DNA from: Marinomonas sp. MED121 | GTDB taxonomy: Bacteria > Pseudomonadota > Gammaproteobacteria > Pseudomonadales > Marinomonadaceae | DNA length: 64,000 bases | Assembly: GCF_000153025.1 (NCBI RefSeq) | Contig: NZ_CH672429.1 | Location: 1,418,226-1,482,225 of the forward strand | Reading direction: 5' to 3' | The notes under the pieces: generated by a model | The model's database searches: none | Told to the model about the DNA's origin: nothing | What the model saw: only the letters and a program-made list of their open reading frames with translations | Shown: positions 48,797 through 58,047 of the stretch, piece after piece | Numbering within the stretch: the first letter of the stretch is position 1 | Layout of the letters: each line of letters begins with the position of its first letter | Made by a program: the position numbers and the translations under genes

Positions 48797-50682
48797 TGAA
48801 AACTATTCAACCAGGTCAATTAATCTATTGGAAAGGAAGTGCTGCAATAGTCCTTGAGTTCAAAGGTTTTCAAGAGCTGATTGTACGTTCTGTTGAATCA
48901 GGGAAAACCGATATTGTTCATCTAAGAGAGATATCTTTACGCTTACCGTCCGACATAAATAAGCCTAGAAGCGCTCATTTAGTCGCAGAAGATAAAGAAT
49001 GGAATAAAGCACTAGAACGGTTTGAAATAATTAAGCCTCTTCTATCTATTCACCATAGAAGTGCAGAACAAGTTCAGCAGGTTGCTAAGAAACACAGTAA
49101 GGGAGTTGCAACAATATACCGTTGGATTAAGCAATTTGAGGAAACTGGTCTGGTTTCTTCTTTGCTTCGTCAAAAAAGAACAGATAGCGGAGAAACCAAG
49201 CTAGATAAGGAAGTTGAAGAATTAATAGGAACATTGATACAAGAGGAATACCTTCAAGAAGAAAGGAAATCTATCACAAAAGTGTTCAATTTAATTAAAG
49301 CTGAATGTAAGAATCTTGACCTTCCTGTTCCTCATCAAAATACGGTATATGCTCGAGTTCAAAAACTTGAAGATAAAGAGGTTTTAAAAAAACGATTAGG
49401 GGCAAAGATATCGAAGCAAAAGCACACGCCTACTCCTGGTAAGTTTCCAGGTGCAGATTACCCTAACGCCGTTGTGCAAATTGACCACACTCCAGTAGAT
49501 TTAATTATCGTAGACGAACTCCATAGGTTACCTATTGGTAGACCCTATTTAACCATTTCAATCGATGTCGCTACTAAGATGATTAGTGGATTTAAAATGA
49601 CCCTTGATCCCCCAGGGTCATCTTCTGCTGGCTTATGTATAGCTAATGCAATACTGCCTAAAGAAAACTGGCTTGCTAAACGAGATATTGAAGTTGAATG
49701 GCCTATTTATGGGAAAATGCAAAAAATACACGTAGATAACGCAAAAGAATTTCATGGGAATATGCTAAAACGCGCCTGCCAACAACATGGAATAATCTTA
49801 GAGTTTAGGCCTAAAGGTCAGCCAAACTATGGACCTCATGTCGAGAGAGCGTTTCGTACATTTATGCAAGAGACACATACTCTCCCTGGAACAACATTTT
49901 CTAATGTAAAAGAAAAATTAAATTACAACTCTGAAGGTAAAGCGGTCATGACACTTTCAGAACTAGAGCTTTGGTTTACCATATTTCTTGTGTACTGCTA
50001 CCACCATAGACCACATAGAGGAATCAATAAAATTCCACCTATCAAGCTTTATATGGAGTGCATTTTTGGAGATAAAGATAAGCCTGGCATTGGTTTACCA
50101 GCACCGATAGAAGATGAAGAGACATTACGACTAGATTTTACACCGTACATTGAAAGAACAATTCAACGACAAGGTGTCGAAATTGATTATGTGCATTACT
50201 ACTCAGATGCACTAAGGAAGTGGATTGGAACTGCCGATGATGAGAATCCAACAAAGTCGAAAAAATTCATTTTCGCTAGAGATCCTAGAGATATTAGCAC
50301 CATTTATTTCTTTGACCCAGATACAAGTAGATATATTCCAATTCCATATCTGAATACCTCTCGGCCCACTATCAGTTTATGGGAACTAAAGGCTGTAAAA
50401 AAACGACTCATTGAAGAGAATGATGCTTACGTTATTGATGAAGAAGTTATCTTCAGAGGCATCAAAAAAATGAGAGAAATCGAGGCTCAAGCCATTGAAA
50501 AAACACGTTTATCAAAACAACAACGAGCGACAGAAAAACGAAAACGAAGAATGGCTGAAAGACGTAAAAACTGGGAAGTAGAGCATGAAACCACCTCTCA
50601 CAAAGCTGAAGTATTGCCGAATGAGACTGCAGATGAACTTCTTGACGATATAGAGCCTTTCAATGATGTCGAACTTTATTAA
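48793..50682 (+). CDS. tnsB: Transposase TnsB (DDE integrase fold)
   Basis: 629-residue transposase that binds the ends and joins the 3' ends to target. N-terminal HTH domains (about 75-130, HSKGVATIYRWIKQFEETGL), then the DDE catalytic core with D231 (QIDHTPVDL), D315 (IHVDNAKEF) and E351 (YGPHVERAF), i.e. 35 residues between the second Asp and Glu. A Mu-type C-terminal barrel and a basic, charged tail (RATEKRKRRMAERRKNW) that may contact TnsC follow. Coupled to tnsA by 4-base overlap. Confidence 0.95.
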   Translation: MMKTIQPGQLIYWKGSAAIVLEFKGFQELIVRSVESGKTDIVHLREISLRLPSDINKPRSAHLVAEDKEWNKALERFEIIKPLLSIHHRSAEQVQQVAKKHSKGVATIYRWIKQFEETGLVSSLLRQKRTDSGETKLDKEVEELIGTLIQEEYLQEERKSITKVFNLIKAECKNLDLPVPHQNTVYARVQKLEDKEVLKKRLGAKISKQKHTPTPGKFPGADYPNAVVQIDHTPVDLIIVDELHRLPIGRPYLTISIDVATKMISGFKMTLDPPGSSSAGLCIANAILPKENWLAKRDIEVEWPIYGKMQKIHVDNAKEFHGNMLKRACQQHGIILEFRPKGQPNYGPHVERAFRTFMQETHTLPGTTFSNVKEKLNYNSEGKAVMTLSELELWFTIFLVYCYHHRPHRGINKIPPIKLYMECIFGDKDKPGIGLPAPIEDEETLRLDFTPYIERTIQRQGVEIDYVHYYSDALRKWIGTADDENPTKSKKFIFARDPRDISTIYFFDPDTSRYIPIPYLNTSRPTISLWELKAVKKRLIEENDAYVIDEEVIFRGIKKMREIEAQAIEKTRLSKQQRATEKRKRRMAERRKNWEVEHETTSHKAEVLPNETADELLDDIEPFNDVELY

Positions 50683-50694
50683 TAGGAGTAAACA

Positions 50695-51588
50695 ATGAAG
50701 GAATTTCCGCATTTACATCCTCGTTGTGCTGAGAAAATGAGCCTGTCTACTGAAGAGCGGTTAACAGAAATTTCTTCTCCAAGGTGGATTGGTTACCCCA
50801 AGGCGCATCAAATATTACAAAAATTTGAAGACCTACTCCGTCACCCTAGAGTCGCTAGGATGCCAAATTTAATGCTTGTGGGTAGAACAAATAATGGTAA
50901 AACAGATTTAGTCCAAAGGTTTTGCCAGTCTCACTTACCGGACCCTAATGCTGAAGGTGGAAGAATCATCGCACCTGTCATGTATATTCAGGCTCCGCCA
51001 TCCCCTAATGAAGCAGACTTGTATGCAACTATTTTATCTTCTATATACGAACGGGTTCCTTCAGCCTCTACTTCTGCAAAAAGAACAAGAACAATCCAAG
51101 TGCTCAAAGATATTGGAGTAAAAGTACTTTGTATTGATGAATTACATAATTCTTTAGCTGGATCGACACTCAAAAGGCAACACTTTCTAAACGCTATTAA
51201 AAACTTAGGAAACGAATTAAGAATATCTTTTATAGCATGCGGAACTGAGGATATATTAAGAGCAATAAGTATTGACCCTCAAATACAAAATCGCTTCCAG
51301 CCAATTCTTTTACCAAAATGGAAGTTTGATCAAGATTATAGGCAATTATTAAGAACATTCGAGGCAGTACTGCCTTTAAAAGAGCCTTCGAATTTACACT
51401 CAGGATTACTTGGTAGAAAAATTTATGCGACATCAGAAGGAAGTATTGGTGAACTTTCTTTACTTTTAAATCAAGCTGCCTCGTTTGCTTTAAATTCTGG
51501 AGAGGAAAAAATCACTACTGACATCATATCAAGCTGTGGTTATACACCACCAAGCGACCGATCACGAGAAGCCAGCCGGAATATTTAG
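50695..51588 (+). CDS. tnsC: AAA+ transposition regulator TnsC (TniB-size)
   Basis: ATPase that relays target choice from TniQ/TnsE to TnsAB. 297 residues with Walker A GRTNNGKT (63-70), Walker B VLCIDELHN (D148-E149) and sensor FIACGTEDI. Far shorter than Tn7 TnsC (about 555) and of TniB type, as in many Tn7-like elements. Starts 12 bases after tnsB with a TAGGAG ribosome site. Confidence 0.93.
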   Translation: MKEFPHLHPRCAEKMSLSTEERLTEISSPRWIGYPKAHQILQKFEDLLRHPRVARMPNLMLVGRTNNGKTDLVQRFCQSHLPDPNAEGGRIIAPVMYIQAPPSPNEADLYATILSSIYERVPSASTSAKRTRTIQVLKDIGVKVLCIDELHNSLAGSTLKRQHFLNAIKNLGNELRISFIACGTEDILRAISIDPQIQNRFQPILLPKWKFDQDYRQLLRTFEAVLPLKEPSNLHSGLLGRKIYATSEGSIGELSLLLNQAASFALNSGEEKITTDIISSCGYTPPSDRSREASRNI

Positions 51589-51590
51589 CT

Positions 51591-52739
51591 ATGCTTTTAC
51601 CTATGCATCCTAAACCATTTGAAAACGAACTGTTGTCATCTTGGGTCACTCGCATAGCATTAGAAAATGGTCTTTATACCCACGCACTTTATAAAAGTTG
51701 TCTTGGATTAGATTCTTCCATTTTCATTAGGGATATCGACAAATTTTTTGTGCCAAACTTAGTTGATAGTTTAGAACAAAGTACAGGGCTTACTTCTGAC
51801 AAAATTAAAAAGTTAATGCTAACAGGCTTCGAAGGCCGCATTACTGAGAAAATAATTATTAATAGCGCTTCACGGTGGATATTGCCTTTAGGTATTTACC
51901 ATAGGACTAGAAAAAATAAAGGTGTCGTTTACTGCCCACAATGCTTCGCTGAAACCCCAGTTAAATACTATAAGCGCATTTGGAGACTGTCTTTTGTAGT
52001 GATGTGCGAGAAACACCTTTGCTTACTAAGAGACTGTTGTCCTCATTGTGAAAGACCAATTGATTATCAACGACTTGGAATTGGAAAAACACAGTTCGAA
52101 ACTCCCTCCAATGACCTTGGGTTATGTGGTTCATGTACGCTCCCTCTATGGACTAACTGTAGCTCAGAAATACCTTCTGAATATATAGAGCTAACCGGTG
52201 CATATTTATCATTTTTGAAAGCCTTCACTTTAAACCAACCTTGTATCCCCCTTCTAAAACAACCAATGGAATTGCAAGAATTTAATGGTTTATGGGTTTT
52301 AATCAGCTCAATACTAAGAAAACATTACTTTAATAGCGGTGTTAGAGCTAACATCCTGAAGTTTACTGGAATAGACATTCATTCAAGCACAGGCACACAC
52401 GTAAGCTTTGATCAACGCCCGATAGAGGAAAGGTTTAAAATTCTATTAGCTATCTTTTGGATTTTAGACAAGTGGCCCGATAGGCTTCTTCAACTAGCCG
52501 GTGGTACCATCTATTCAAAATCAGCCTTTAAAGACCTTTCAGAATCTCCTCCATTTTGGCTAAACACTGTTATCCATAGGCATCTTGATAAAACGATATA
52601 CTCAGCAACTGACGATGAACTATTGAATATCGAAAACTATTTGATGACACATTCAATTGTTCCTACAACAAAGACTATCGCTCTTTTTGCTAATATGAAT
52701 AAAGGGACCTGTCGAGATAAATTAAAAACTCTCAGGTAA
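51591..52739 (+). CDS. tniQ: Target-site selector TniQ/TnsD-like, presumed comM-specific
   Basis: 382 residues. The TniQ start MHPKPFENELLSSWVTRIAL is followed by two zinc-finger CxxC pairs (YCPQCF, CCPHCE and a later GLCGSC), then a C-terminal HTH-rich region (LMTHSIVPTTKTIALFANM). TnsD-type proteins read a fixed chromosomal site; since the element sits in comM, this protein presumably recognises comM (inference). It starts 2 bases after the tnsC stop. Confidence 0.9.
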   Translation: MLLPMHPKPFENELLSSWVTRIALENGLYTHALYKSCLGLDSSIFIRDIDKFFVPNLVDSLEQSTGLTSDKIKKLMLTGFEGRITEKIIINSASRWILPLGIYHRTRKNKGVVYCPQCFAETPVKYYKRIWRLSFVVMCEKHLCLLRDCCPHCERPIDYQRLGIGKTQFETPSNDLGLCGSCTLPLWTNCSSEIPSEYIELTGAYLSFLKAFTLNQPCIPLLKQPMELQEFNGLWVLISSILRKHYFNSGVRANILKFTGIDIHSSTGTHVSFDQRPIEERFKILLAIFWILDKWPDRLLQLAGGTIYSKSAFKDLSESPPFWLNTVIHRHLDKTIYSATDDELLNIENYLMTHSIVPTTKTIALFANMNKGTCRDKLKTLR

Positions 52740-52855
52740 CTAAGTTATTGCTTCAATAGATAAAATTTTCAATCAAAAGCATTATTGTTATTGACAAGTA
52801 ATCACAATCTTCATAAACATAGCTAATTGATAATAGCTTTGTGTGAGGAAGTACG

Positions 52856-54676
52856 TTGTTTGAATCAAAAAAACTGAAAAGCAAGGAAGGTATTTGGCGC
52901 GTTAACGGCATAAGCTCTATAAAGCCAAGTGAAAAATATATCCCGAGTGTTTTTATCTCTTTGTCTAAGGTAAAAAGTGAAGGTGTACACTCCCCACTTA
53001 AGCTGGGACAACTTTCTGAAAAACACATATGGATTGTGGAACCGCTTAATAGAATATCTGAATTTTTGATTGGTTCTTGCTGGGAAGATGGTAAAAGAAT
53101 TAACAGGCTTTCACCTTTTGAAACAAAGTTTACTATCGATACCTCAAAGATTAAAATCATCAAACCCAACGAAAAAATATCTATTGATAGCACTTTTTTC
53201 CCTTCAATACTTCCTTCAATGGCCATTGATCTTAGTTCCAAAAAAGTTAGGCGAATTAAAAGCGAATCATTTTATGCAATTGTGCCAGTCCTCGATGATC
53301 CACTAACAAAGTTTTTAGTGCTTCCATGCAGTGAGCTATATCGTTTCTATATCGGTGTTAGTGATCGTTTTATTAATAAAGTATTAACAAACAATACCCA
53401 AAACTATTTTTCTTGGGAAGATCCATACATAAGAGTAAAAAAACCATTAAACAGGCTGGAGCAGTTTATTGCTTATAGAGGGAATTGGGATGAACAAGGG
53501 AAAGATTGGCTATTGATGCCATCAAGATATATACAAACTATTGCAACGGCGAATAATTCAGTGAAAGATGAAAAAATGCTACAGCCATTTGCTCTAAAAG
53601 CCACTTTCCCATTTAAAGGTATAACTACCTTAACAATCGCTGGTAAGCGCTTTAAATATGAGTCCGAAGATAAAGTCATATGGGCTATTTTTGCTGCGAA
53701 CATAATCCATTGCGATAAAAAAGTTGATTTTGAGACAAAAATTCTTGCTGATCCATATTCTAAAAACCCTCAAGCATGGACACTAGAAGCTGGAGACGCA
53801 AATGATTTAATTAAGAGCCCGTTTGACGATGAATATAATTTATCAGAAACAGATGAGCCTTCCAATACTCTTCCTGACAATGTTGTGATACTAAACCCCA
53901 GTAATCGTTTTTCAGCAATGAATGACATGGATTTTAAGCACTATTTAACAAATGAAACAAATGATCCTTTATATGTAGGTGATTCTACTGCAGATTCTAA
54001 TTTCTATTCATACGAAGATATGGTTTCTGATGGATCTGATGATCGTATACTTCGCAAAAGCGATTTCGAATCACACGTAAACCATGTCGATCGGAAACTA
54101 TCTGACTTCATAAAAGTAATATCTCATCTTAGAGCTAAAAATATCCATAGAAACTGGGAGGTTGTAACTAGATCAGCTGCAAATTCAATATTAGAACAAG
54201 ATGGTGAAATTGTTACTACTTTCCTTGAGAACAGGAATAGAAGATATTCTTGGCATTTAGTTGATGATATTAATGAAGGAGTTAAACGGCTAAGGCAAAT
54301 AGTTTGGGTAGAAATTATTGTAAACCAAAGCTCTTTTATATACCTTGCAGAAATGGAACTAAAAGGATCAGAAACTGGTCGAAGCACCTTCTGTATTTAT
54401 ACAAATGACCTTAAATATATGCCTGAAGGAGATTTCGAGACCTTTTTAGAAATAACAGCAAGGCAAAATCGTTGGCCAATGCCTGACCATAAATGGAGGA
54501 GCTCATCAGCTAAAATTACAGCAGATAAATATTTTGAAAATTATAAGCATAGACCCATTATTCACCCTGACTTTCTATCAACTTCAGACTCACTATCAGA
54601 GACAGAATTATCATTGTGGGCTAATAATTTAACCAGTAACCTTAGGTCAATATTGGCTCGGAACGTTACTAGTTAA
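52856..54676 (+). CDS. tnsE: TnsE-like protein (fifth transposition gene)
   Basis: 606 residues, TTG start with GAGGAAG 5 bases upstream. It occupies the fifth slot after TniQ, as tnsE does in Tn7 and tniE in Tn6022-type islands. Its C-terminus (NRWPMPDHKW, HRPIIHPDF, then ELSLWANNL) recalls the end of Tn7 TnsE (LNWPNS, HRGVNHPK, WAERVV) by eye. TnsE targets lagging-strand replication, notably on conjugating plasmids. A middle region (about 330-410) is acidic and low-complexity. The link to TnsE is an inference that a profile search should test. Confidence 0.6.
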   Translation: MFESKKLKSKEGIWRVNGISSIKPSEKYIPSVFISLSKVKSEGVHSPLKLGQLSEKHIWIVEPLNRISEFLIGSCWEDGKRINRLSPFETKFTIDTSKIKIIKPNEKISIDSTFFPSILPSMAIDLSSKKVRRIKSESFYAIVPVLDDPLTKFLVLPCSELYRFYIGVSDRFINKVLTNNTQNYFSWEDPYIRVKKPLNRLEQFIAYRGNWDEQGKDWLLMPSRYIQTIATANNSVKDEKMLQPFALKATFPFKGITTLTIAGKRFKYESEDKVIWAIFAANIIHCDKKVDFETKILADPYSKNPQAWTLEAGDANDLIKSPFDDEYNLSETDEPSNTLPDNVVILNPSNRFSAMNDMDFKHYLTNETNDPLYVGDSTADSNFYSYEDMVSDGSDDRILRKSDFESHVNHVDRKLSDFIKVISHLRAKNIHRNWEVVTRSAANSILEQDGEIVTTFLENRNRRYSWHLVDDINEGVKRLRQIVWVEIIVNQSSFIYLAEMELKGSETGRSTFCIYTNDLKYMPEGDFETFLEITARQNRWPMPDHKWRSSSAKITADKYFENYKHRPIIHPDFLSTSDSLSETELSLWANNLTSNLRSILARNVTS

Positions 54677-54975
54677 AATTATCTTATCCATACAATTTAT
54701 ATGACATGAATTGCATACAAGTGGCATGCCACCTGTTAAATACTGAGAAATGTTTTTCTTAGAATCCAATGCTGTCTAGCAAACTCTAGGAAGTCCAAAC
54801 CAAGAAAAGTTCATATACCTTGCAGAAATGAAGTTGAAAGGATTAAAAACTGGGAGTCAGTACCTTTATTGTGCCTAATATTTTGAAGGAAATTATGATT
54901 AAAAATTTTTCACAGTAAAAACTTAAAAATAACGTAGCGTTTCTTAATTGAAACTCCACTACTCAATGGTCTGAT
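54677..54975. other. Gap with a decayed partial duplicate of the tnsE 3' region
   Basis: No intact gene. Bases 54798-54856 (aaccaa..., catataccttgcagaaatga..., aaaactggg) match 54324-54382 inside the TnsE-like gene at most positions but are frame-broken. This marks a deleted or recombined copy at the core/cargo border. Confidence 0.75.
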
Positions 54976-55740
54976 CTATTCTCTAAGGGCTAAATGTTGA
55001 TGTATATTTGGAAATTCACTTTGGTCTGTTACTAAATATGTGTGCAAGGTATAGAGAAACAATGCCTTCCTGCATGATACAGCCAGAACACCGTTGCTCA
55101 TTTGGTAGTCAATTTCAATGATACGCCTTTGCTCAAGACTCAAACTTGGATTTGGAATCAAAAAGAAGGTTTTGTACTCATTCCAATCAAGGTCATTATC
55201 GATATGACTAGTAGTATCATTCTCACTCACTAATAAACTATTTCCCTGCATTCTTGGTAAGTTGAAATCCTTAAACAACCCAGACCCTTTTTCCCACCCT
55301 CTGACATGCCAACGATAACCAGAGCTAATCAAGCTATGCGGATAGACTATTCGCTTAGTTGGTTCAGGCGTATTTAATGATGAATAATCGAACTCAACAG
55401 CAAATCCATGTTTAATGGCTTCTTGGATAGAGCGAAACTTATCCATATCCACACCGGAATTTACCGTTTCCAGATGATGGATAAAGCCTGGACGACCAAC
55501 AATCTGTAGATAATCGACAAAACGATATGTACTTTTAATCCGGTAGTCTTCACTTGGCACATATCCTCGACTACGAGGATGATAATGGATATGCCTTGGC
55601 AGCTCCTTTGAGATGAGAGCAAAAATTTTCGTGGCCTTAGATTCTTTTATGCCAAACCGTTCTATTAGATCTTTGCGTGTAACACGACCTTCAAAGAAAG
55701 CCTTATGCAAGGTAAATTCAATGTAATCCTTGTTATTCAT
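54976..55740 (-). CDS. WYL-domain transcription regulator of the Wadjet operon
   Basis: 254 residues: N-terminal winged helix (about 1-60, VTRKDLIERFGIKESKATKIF), WYL domain (about 115-195, VEFDYSSLNTPEP, PHSLISSGYRWHVRGW) and a C-terminal WCX-type extension. It resembles BrxR/CapW-type defence regulators. Divergent from jetA across a 195-base region whose six phased repeats are the likely binding sites. A -10 TATAAT (55776-55771, minus strand) lies 31 bases before the ATG. Probably a repressor of both genes (inference). Confidence 0.88.
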   Translation of the reverse strand: MNNKDYIEFTLHKAFFEGRVTRKDLIERFGIKESKATKIFALISKELPRHIHYHPRSRGYVPSEDYRIKSTYRFVDYLQIVGRPGFIHHLETVNSGVDMDKFRSIQEAIKHGFAVEFDYSSLNTPEPTKRIVYPHSLISSGYRWHVRGWEKGSGLFKDFNLPRMQGNSLLVSENDTTSHIDNDLDWNEYKTFFLIPNPSLSLEQRRIIEIDYQMSNGVLAVSCRKALFLYTLHTYLVTDQSEFPNIHQHLALRE

Positions 55741-55794
55741 CTTGTTCTGCGCCCTTATTCATATACAGCTATTATAAAACATAAAAACCCATAA

Positions 55795-55896
55795 ACCTAT
55801 TGCCTTTCAATACCTATTGACTTTCAATACCTATTGATTTTCAATACCTATTGATTTTCAATACCTATTGATTTTAAATACCTATTGATTTTCAAT
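55795..55896. promoter_or_regulatory. Operator array: six 17-bp direct repeats with internal palindromes
   Basis: Units of acctattgattttcaat start at 55795, 55812, 55829, 55846, 55863 and 55880, exactly in phase. Each contains ATTGA-ttt-TCAAT, a perfect dyad in units 2, 3, 4 and 6. Units 1 and 5 keep most of it. The array reaches from the -35 region of the WYL gene to within 4 bases of the jetA -10 (TATAAT, 55900-55905). Confidence 0.9.
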
Positions 55897-55935
55897 AGAT
55901 ATAATGCGTACATCATTTTATGTATAAGGAAAATA

Positions 55936-57384
55936 ATGAGCCATTTCTTCAACCTGTATCCTGACAATATATTTTTCCCCTTGGCTGGAGAAAATAGAAC
56001 AGCTTATTTAGATCTCATAGTTAGTATGCATTCAAAATTTTTCAGTGAATCAGCAGAGTTTATTGACACCAGCATTCCAATACCACGAATCAAGGCATTT
56101 ATTGAAGAAGCACTTCATGAAGAAAACTGGAACACTGAAGGTGAAGGTGAAGGTGGTTGCATCAAATCCCGTGCGATTTATGTATATAACCGATTACTTG
56201 AAACAGGTTGGCTAAATATTCGCAAAGACGGCATTAAACAGGATATTTATATGTCATCGAAAGTTTCTATGTTAGTAGACTTCATAGAAAACATTCAACT
56301 TTATTCATCCGGAGAAATTGGTGGAGGAGTGTTATCAATCCGTAACAATCTAGAATCAATCATCTCACCAAGAAAACGAACCTCTGCAACCGATATTTCT
56401 CAAATGCTAGACCAAGTGGTTCAAGACACTCAGTCATTAAGCAAGACAATGAAGAATTTGGCTTTGCACTTGACAGATATCTCTCAGGACTTTCGTCGCT
56501 TTACCAAACTGGATGAAAAAATGACTTTGTTCTTTGAAGAGTTTATTAAGAATTCCTCTTTCTCCGATTACAACTTGATTAAAGGTCAGCATCATCCATT
56601 TCGTTTTAAAAGTGAGATATTGGACATGCTGTACTCGATTGAGTATGAAGTAGATACAACCGAGCAAGTAGTAAATTCCATCCAAGAACACAATAGATTA
56701 AAAACAGCTCAAGACCTTCCCTATGAAAAGGCTCTAGAAAGCTTAAAAAACAAGGTTCGTTTGATTCGTAACATCTTTGAGAATACCGAATATTTAATCG
56801 AGAAAATCGATGCCAGTCATGCTCGACTAGGGCGACAGGTGAATGAGTCCATTAAATATCACTCGCGAACCCCATCAAGTGCCATCAATGATTTTGAGTC
56901 CTTATTAAAAACTATTAAAGAGACCGGAGTAAAAGGCACAATCAGTAACCCATTACCTGTTTATCCATTTTTTTCACTGGAACTTGTGGCAAGAGTCCCG
57001 AAACAACGCAAACAGATTACCCAGCGCAAAAACACAATAAAGACACTAATCCCTGAAGAAGTAATAAGACAGAAGGAAGAAAAACGTCTTGCACTTGAAA
57101 GGCGTACCATTAATCAAGAGAAGCTTACAAAATGGCTAGATGCGTTATTCAACCAGCATGGAGAGCTCGGCCAAATTAACTCAATCAACATTCCGGTCTC
57201 CACCATTGAAGATTTTGTGGCATTTACCGTCTGTCGGCGACTGGGCATAGAAGATGAAAAACTTCACCGTAATTATTCAGACACGCTCACACAATACAAT
57301 TTTATCCTGGCAGGTGATGATCTTATTGAGCATGAGCACACCTTCTGCCAGCCATTTAATATCGTAAAAATGTTTGGGAGTTAA
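55936..57384 (+). CDS. jetA: Wadjet protein JetA (condensin-like kleisin subunit)
   Basis: Kleisin-type subunit of the Wadjet SMC complex that extrudes and senses circular DNA. 482 residues from ATG 55936 (AAGGA 5 bases upstream; a longer frame from TTG 55885 would begin inside the operator repeats and lies around the -10, so it is rejected). Start MSHFFNLYPDNIFFPLAGEN; central coiled-coil region (about 145-280, DQVVQDTQSLSKTMKNLAL); C-terminal winged helix. Followed 3 bases later by jetB. The Wadjet type is not decided by eye. Confidence 0.88.
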   Translation: MSHFFNLYPDNIFFPLAGENRTAYLDLIVSMHSKFFSESAEFIDTSIPIPRIKAFIEEALHEENWNTEGEGEGGCIKSRAIYVYNRLLETGWLNIRKDGIKQDIYMSSKVSMLVDFIENIQLYSSGEIGGGVLSIRNNLESIISPRKRTSATDISQMLDQVVQDTQSLSKTMKNLALHLTDISQDFRRFTKLDEKMTLFFEEFIKNSSFSDYNLIKGQHHPFRFKSEILDMLYSIEYEVDTTEQVVNSIQEHNRLKTAQDLPYEKALESLKNKVRLIRNIFENTEYLIEKIDASHARLGRQVNESIKYHSRTPSSAINDFESLLKTIKETGVKGTISNPLPVYPFFSLELVARVPKQRKQITQRKNTIKTLIPEEVIRQKEEKRLALERRTINQEKLTKWLDALFNQHGELGQINSINIPVSTIEDFVAFTVCRRLGIEDEKLHRNYSDTLTQYNFILAGDDLIEHEHTFCQPFNIVKMFGS

Positions 57385-57387
57385 GCC

Positions 57388-58047
57388 ATGTTCAATGAGG
57401 TAAGGAATCTAATTAATAATACAGCGGTTGAAGAGTCACAAATTATCGAGACGTTCAACTACCTACAAAATCACCAGTTTGTCTTCAGAAAACGTTCAAA
57501 AGACCGTAAGCACTATGCATTCATCAGCGAGCATTTCGACCTCTTTAGAAGTGGTTTTGAACTGTTTGGAAAATTTCTTATCCAGAATAATGATTATGGT
57601 TATATTGGAATCAACAGTACTTCGTCGGATGACTTTAATCGTCTAACGATGATTGACACAGCTATTCTGGTAACTTTAAGGGTTATATACCATCAAGAGA
57701 AAGAATCCCGTTCTAATGAAGATGGCTCAATCAGTATCTCGGGGAGTCACTTAGTGACGCAGTATAAGCAATATACTGAACGTAATGACTTGGTTGATAG
57801 TAAGTCACGCTTTATGGAATATTTAAAGCTGTTTAAACAGAAGCGAATCCTTTCGCTTAGCAGTGAGGTTGATGAAGAAACCCTGCTTCCGATAATTACC
57901 ATTTTCCCGACAATCGAAGTCATAATGACTCCGGAGGTTGCACTAAGACTTAATCAGGAAATCGCTAATAGAGCAAACTCTGCTTCTTCAGATGATGATA
58001 CCAGTCAGATTAAAATATCTTCCTATACCATGGAGGAAGAAGTATGA
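57388..58047 (+). CDS. jetB: Wadjet protein JetB (kite-type subunit, DUF4194-like)
   Basis: 219 residues, mostly winged-helix, with RSKDRKHYAFISEHFDLFRSGFELFGK and a Ser/Asp-rich C-terminal tail (SASSDDDTSQ). In condensin-like Wadjet complexes JetB binds JetA and bridges the SMC-like JetC. It overlaps the jetC start by 4 bases (ATGA) and starts 3 bases after jetA, so the operon is tightly coupled. Confidence 0.88.
   Translation: MFNEVRNLINNTAVEESQIIETFNYLQNHQFVFRKRSKDRKHYAFISEHFDLFRSGFELFGKFLIQNNDYGYIGINSTSSDDFNRLTMIDTAILVTLRVIYHQEKESRSNEDGSISISGSHLVTQYKQYTERNDLVDSKSRFMEYLKLFKQKRILSLSSEVDEETLLPIITIFPTIEVIMTPEVALRLNQEIANRANSASSDDDTSQIKISSYTMEEEV

Noticed and set aside
55795-55896. Short regularly spaced repeats that could be mistaken for a CRISPR array
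   Set aside because: Units are contiguous with no spacers and there are no cas genes; internal dyads and promoter position fit operators.
55885-55935. Longer jetA frame from TTG 55885
   Set aside because: It would start inside the last operator repeat, upstream of the likely -10 box; ATG 55936 has a good ribosome site.
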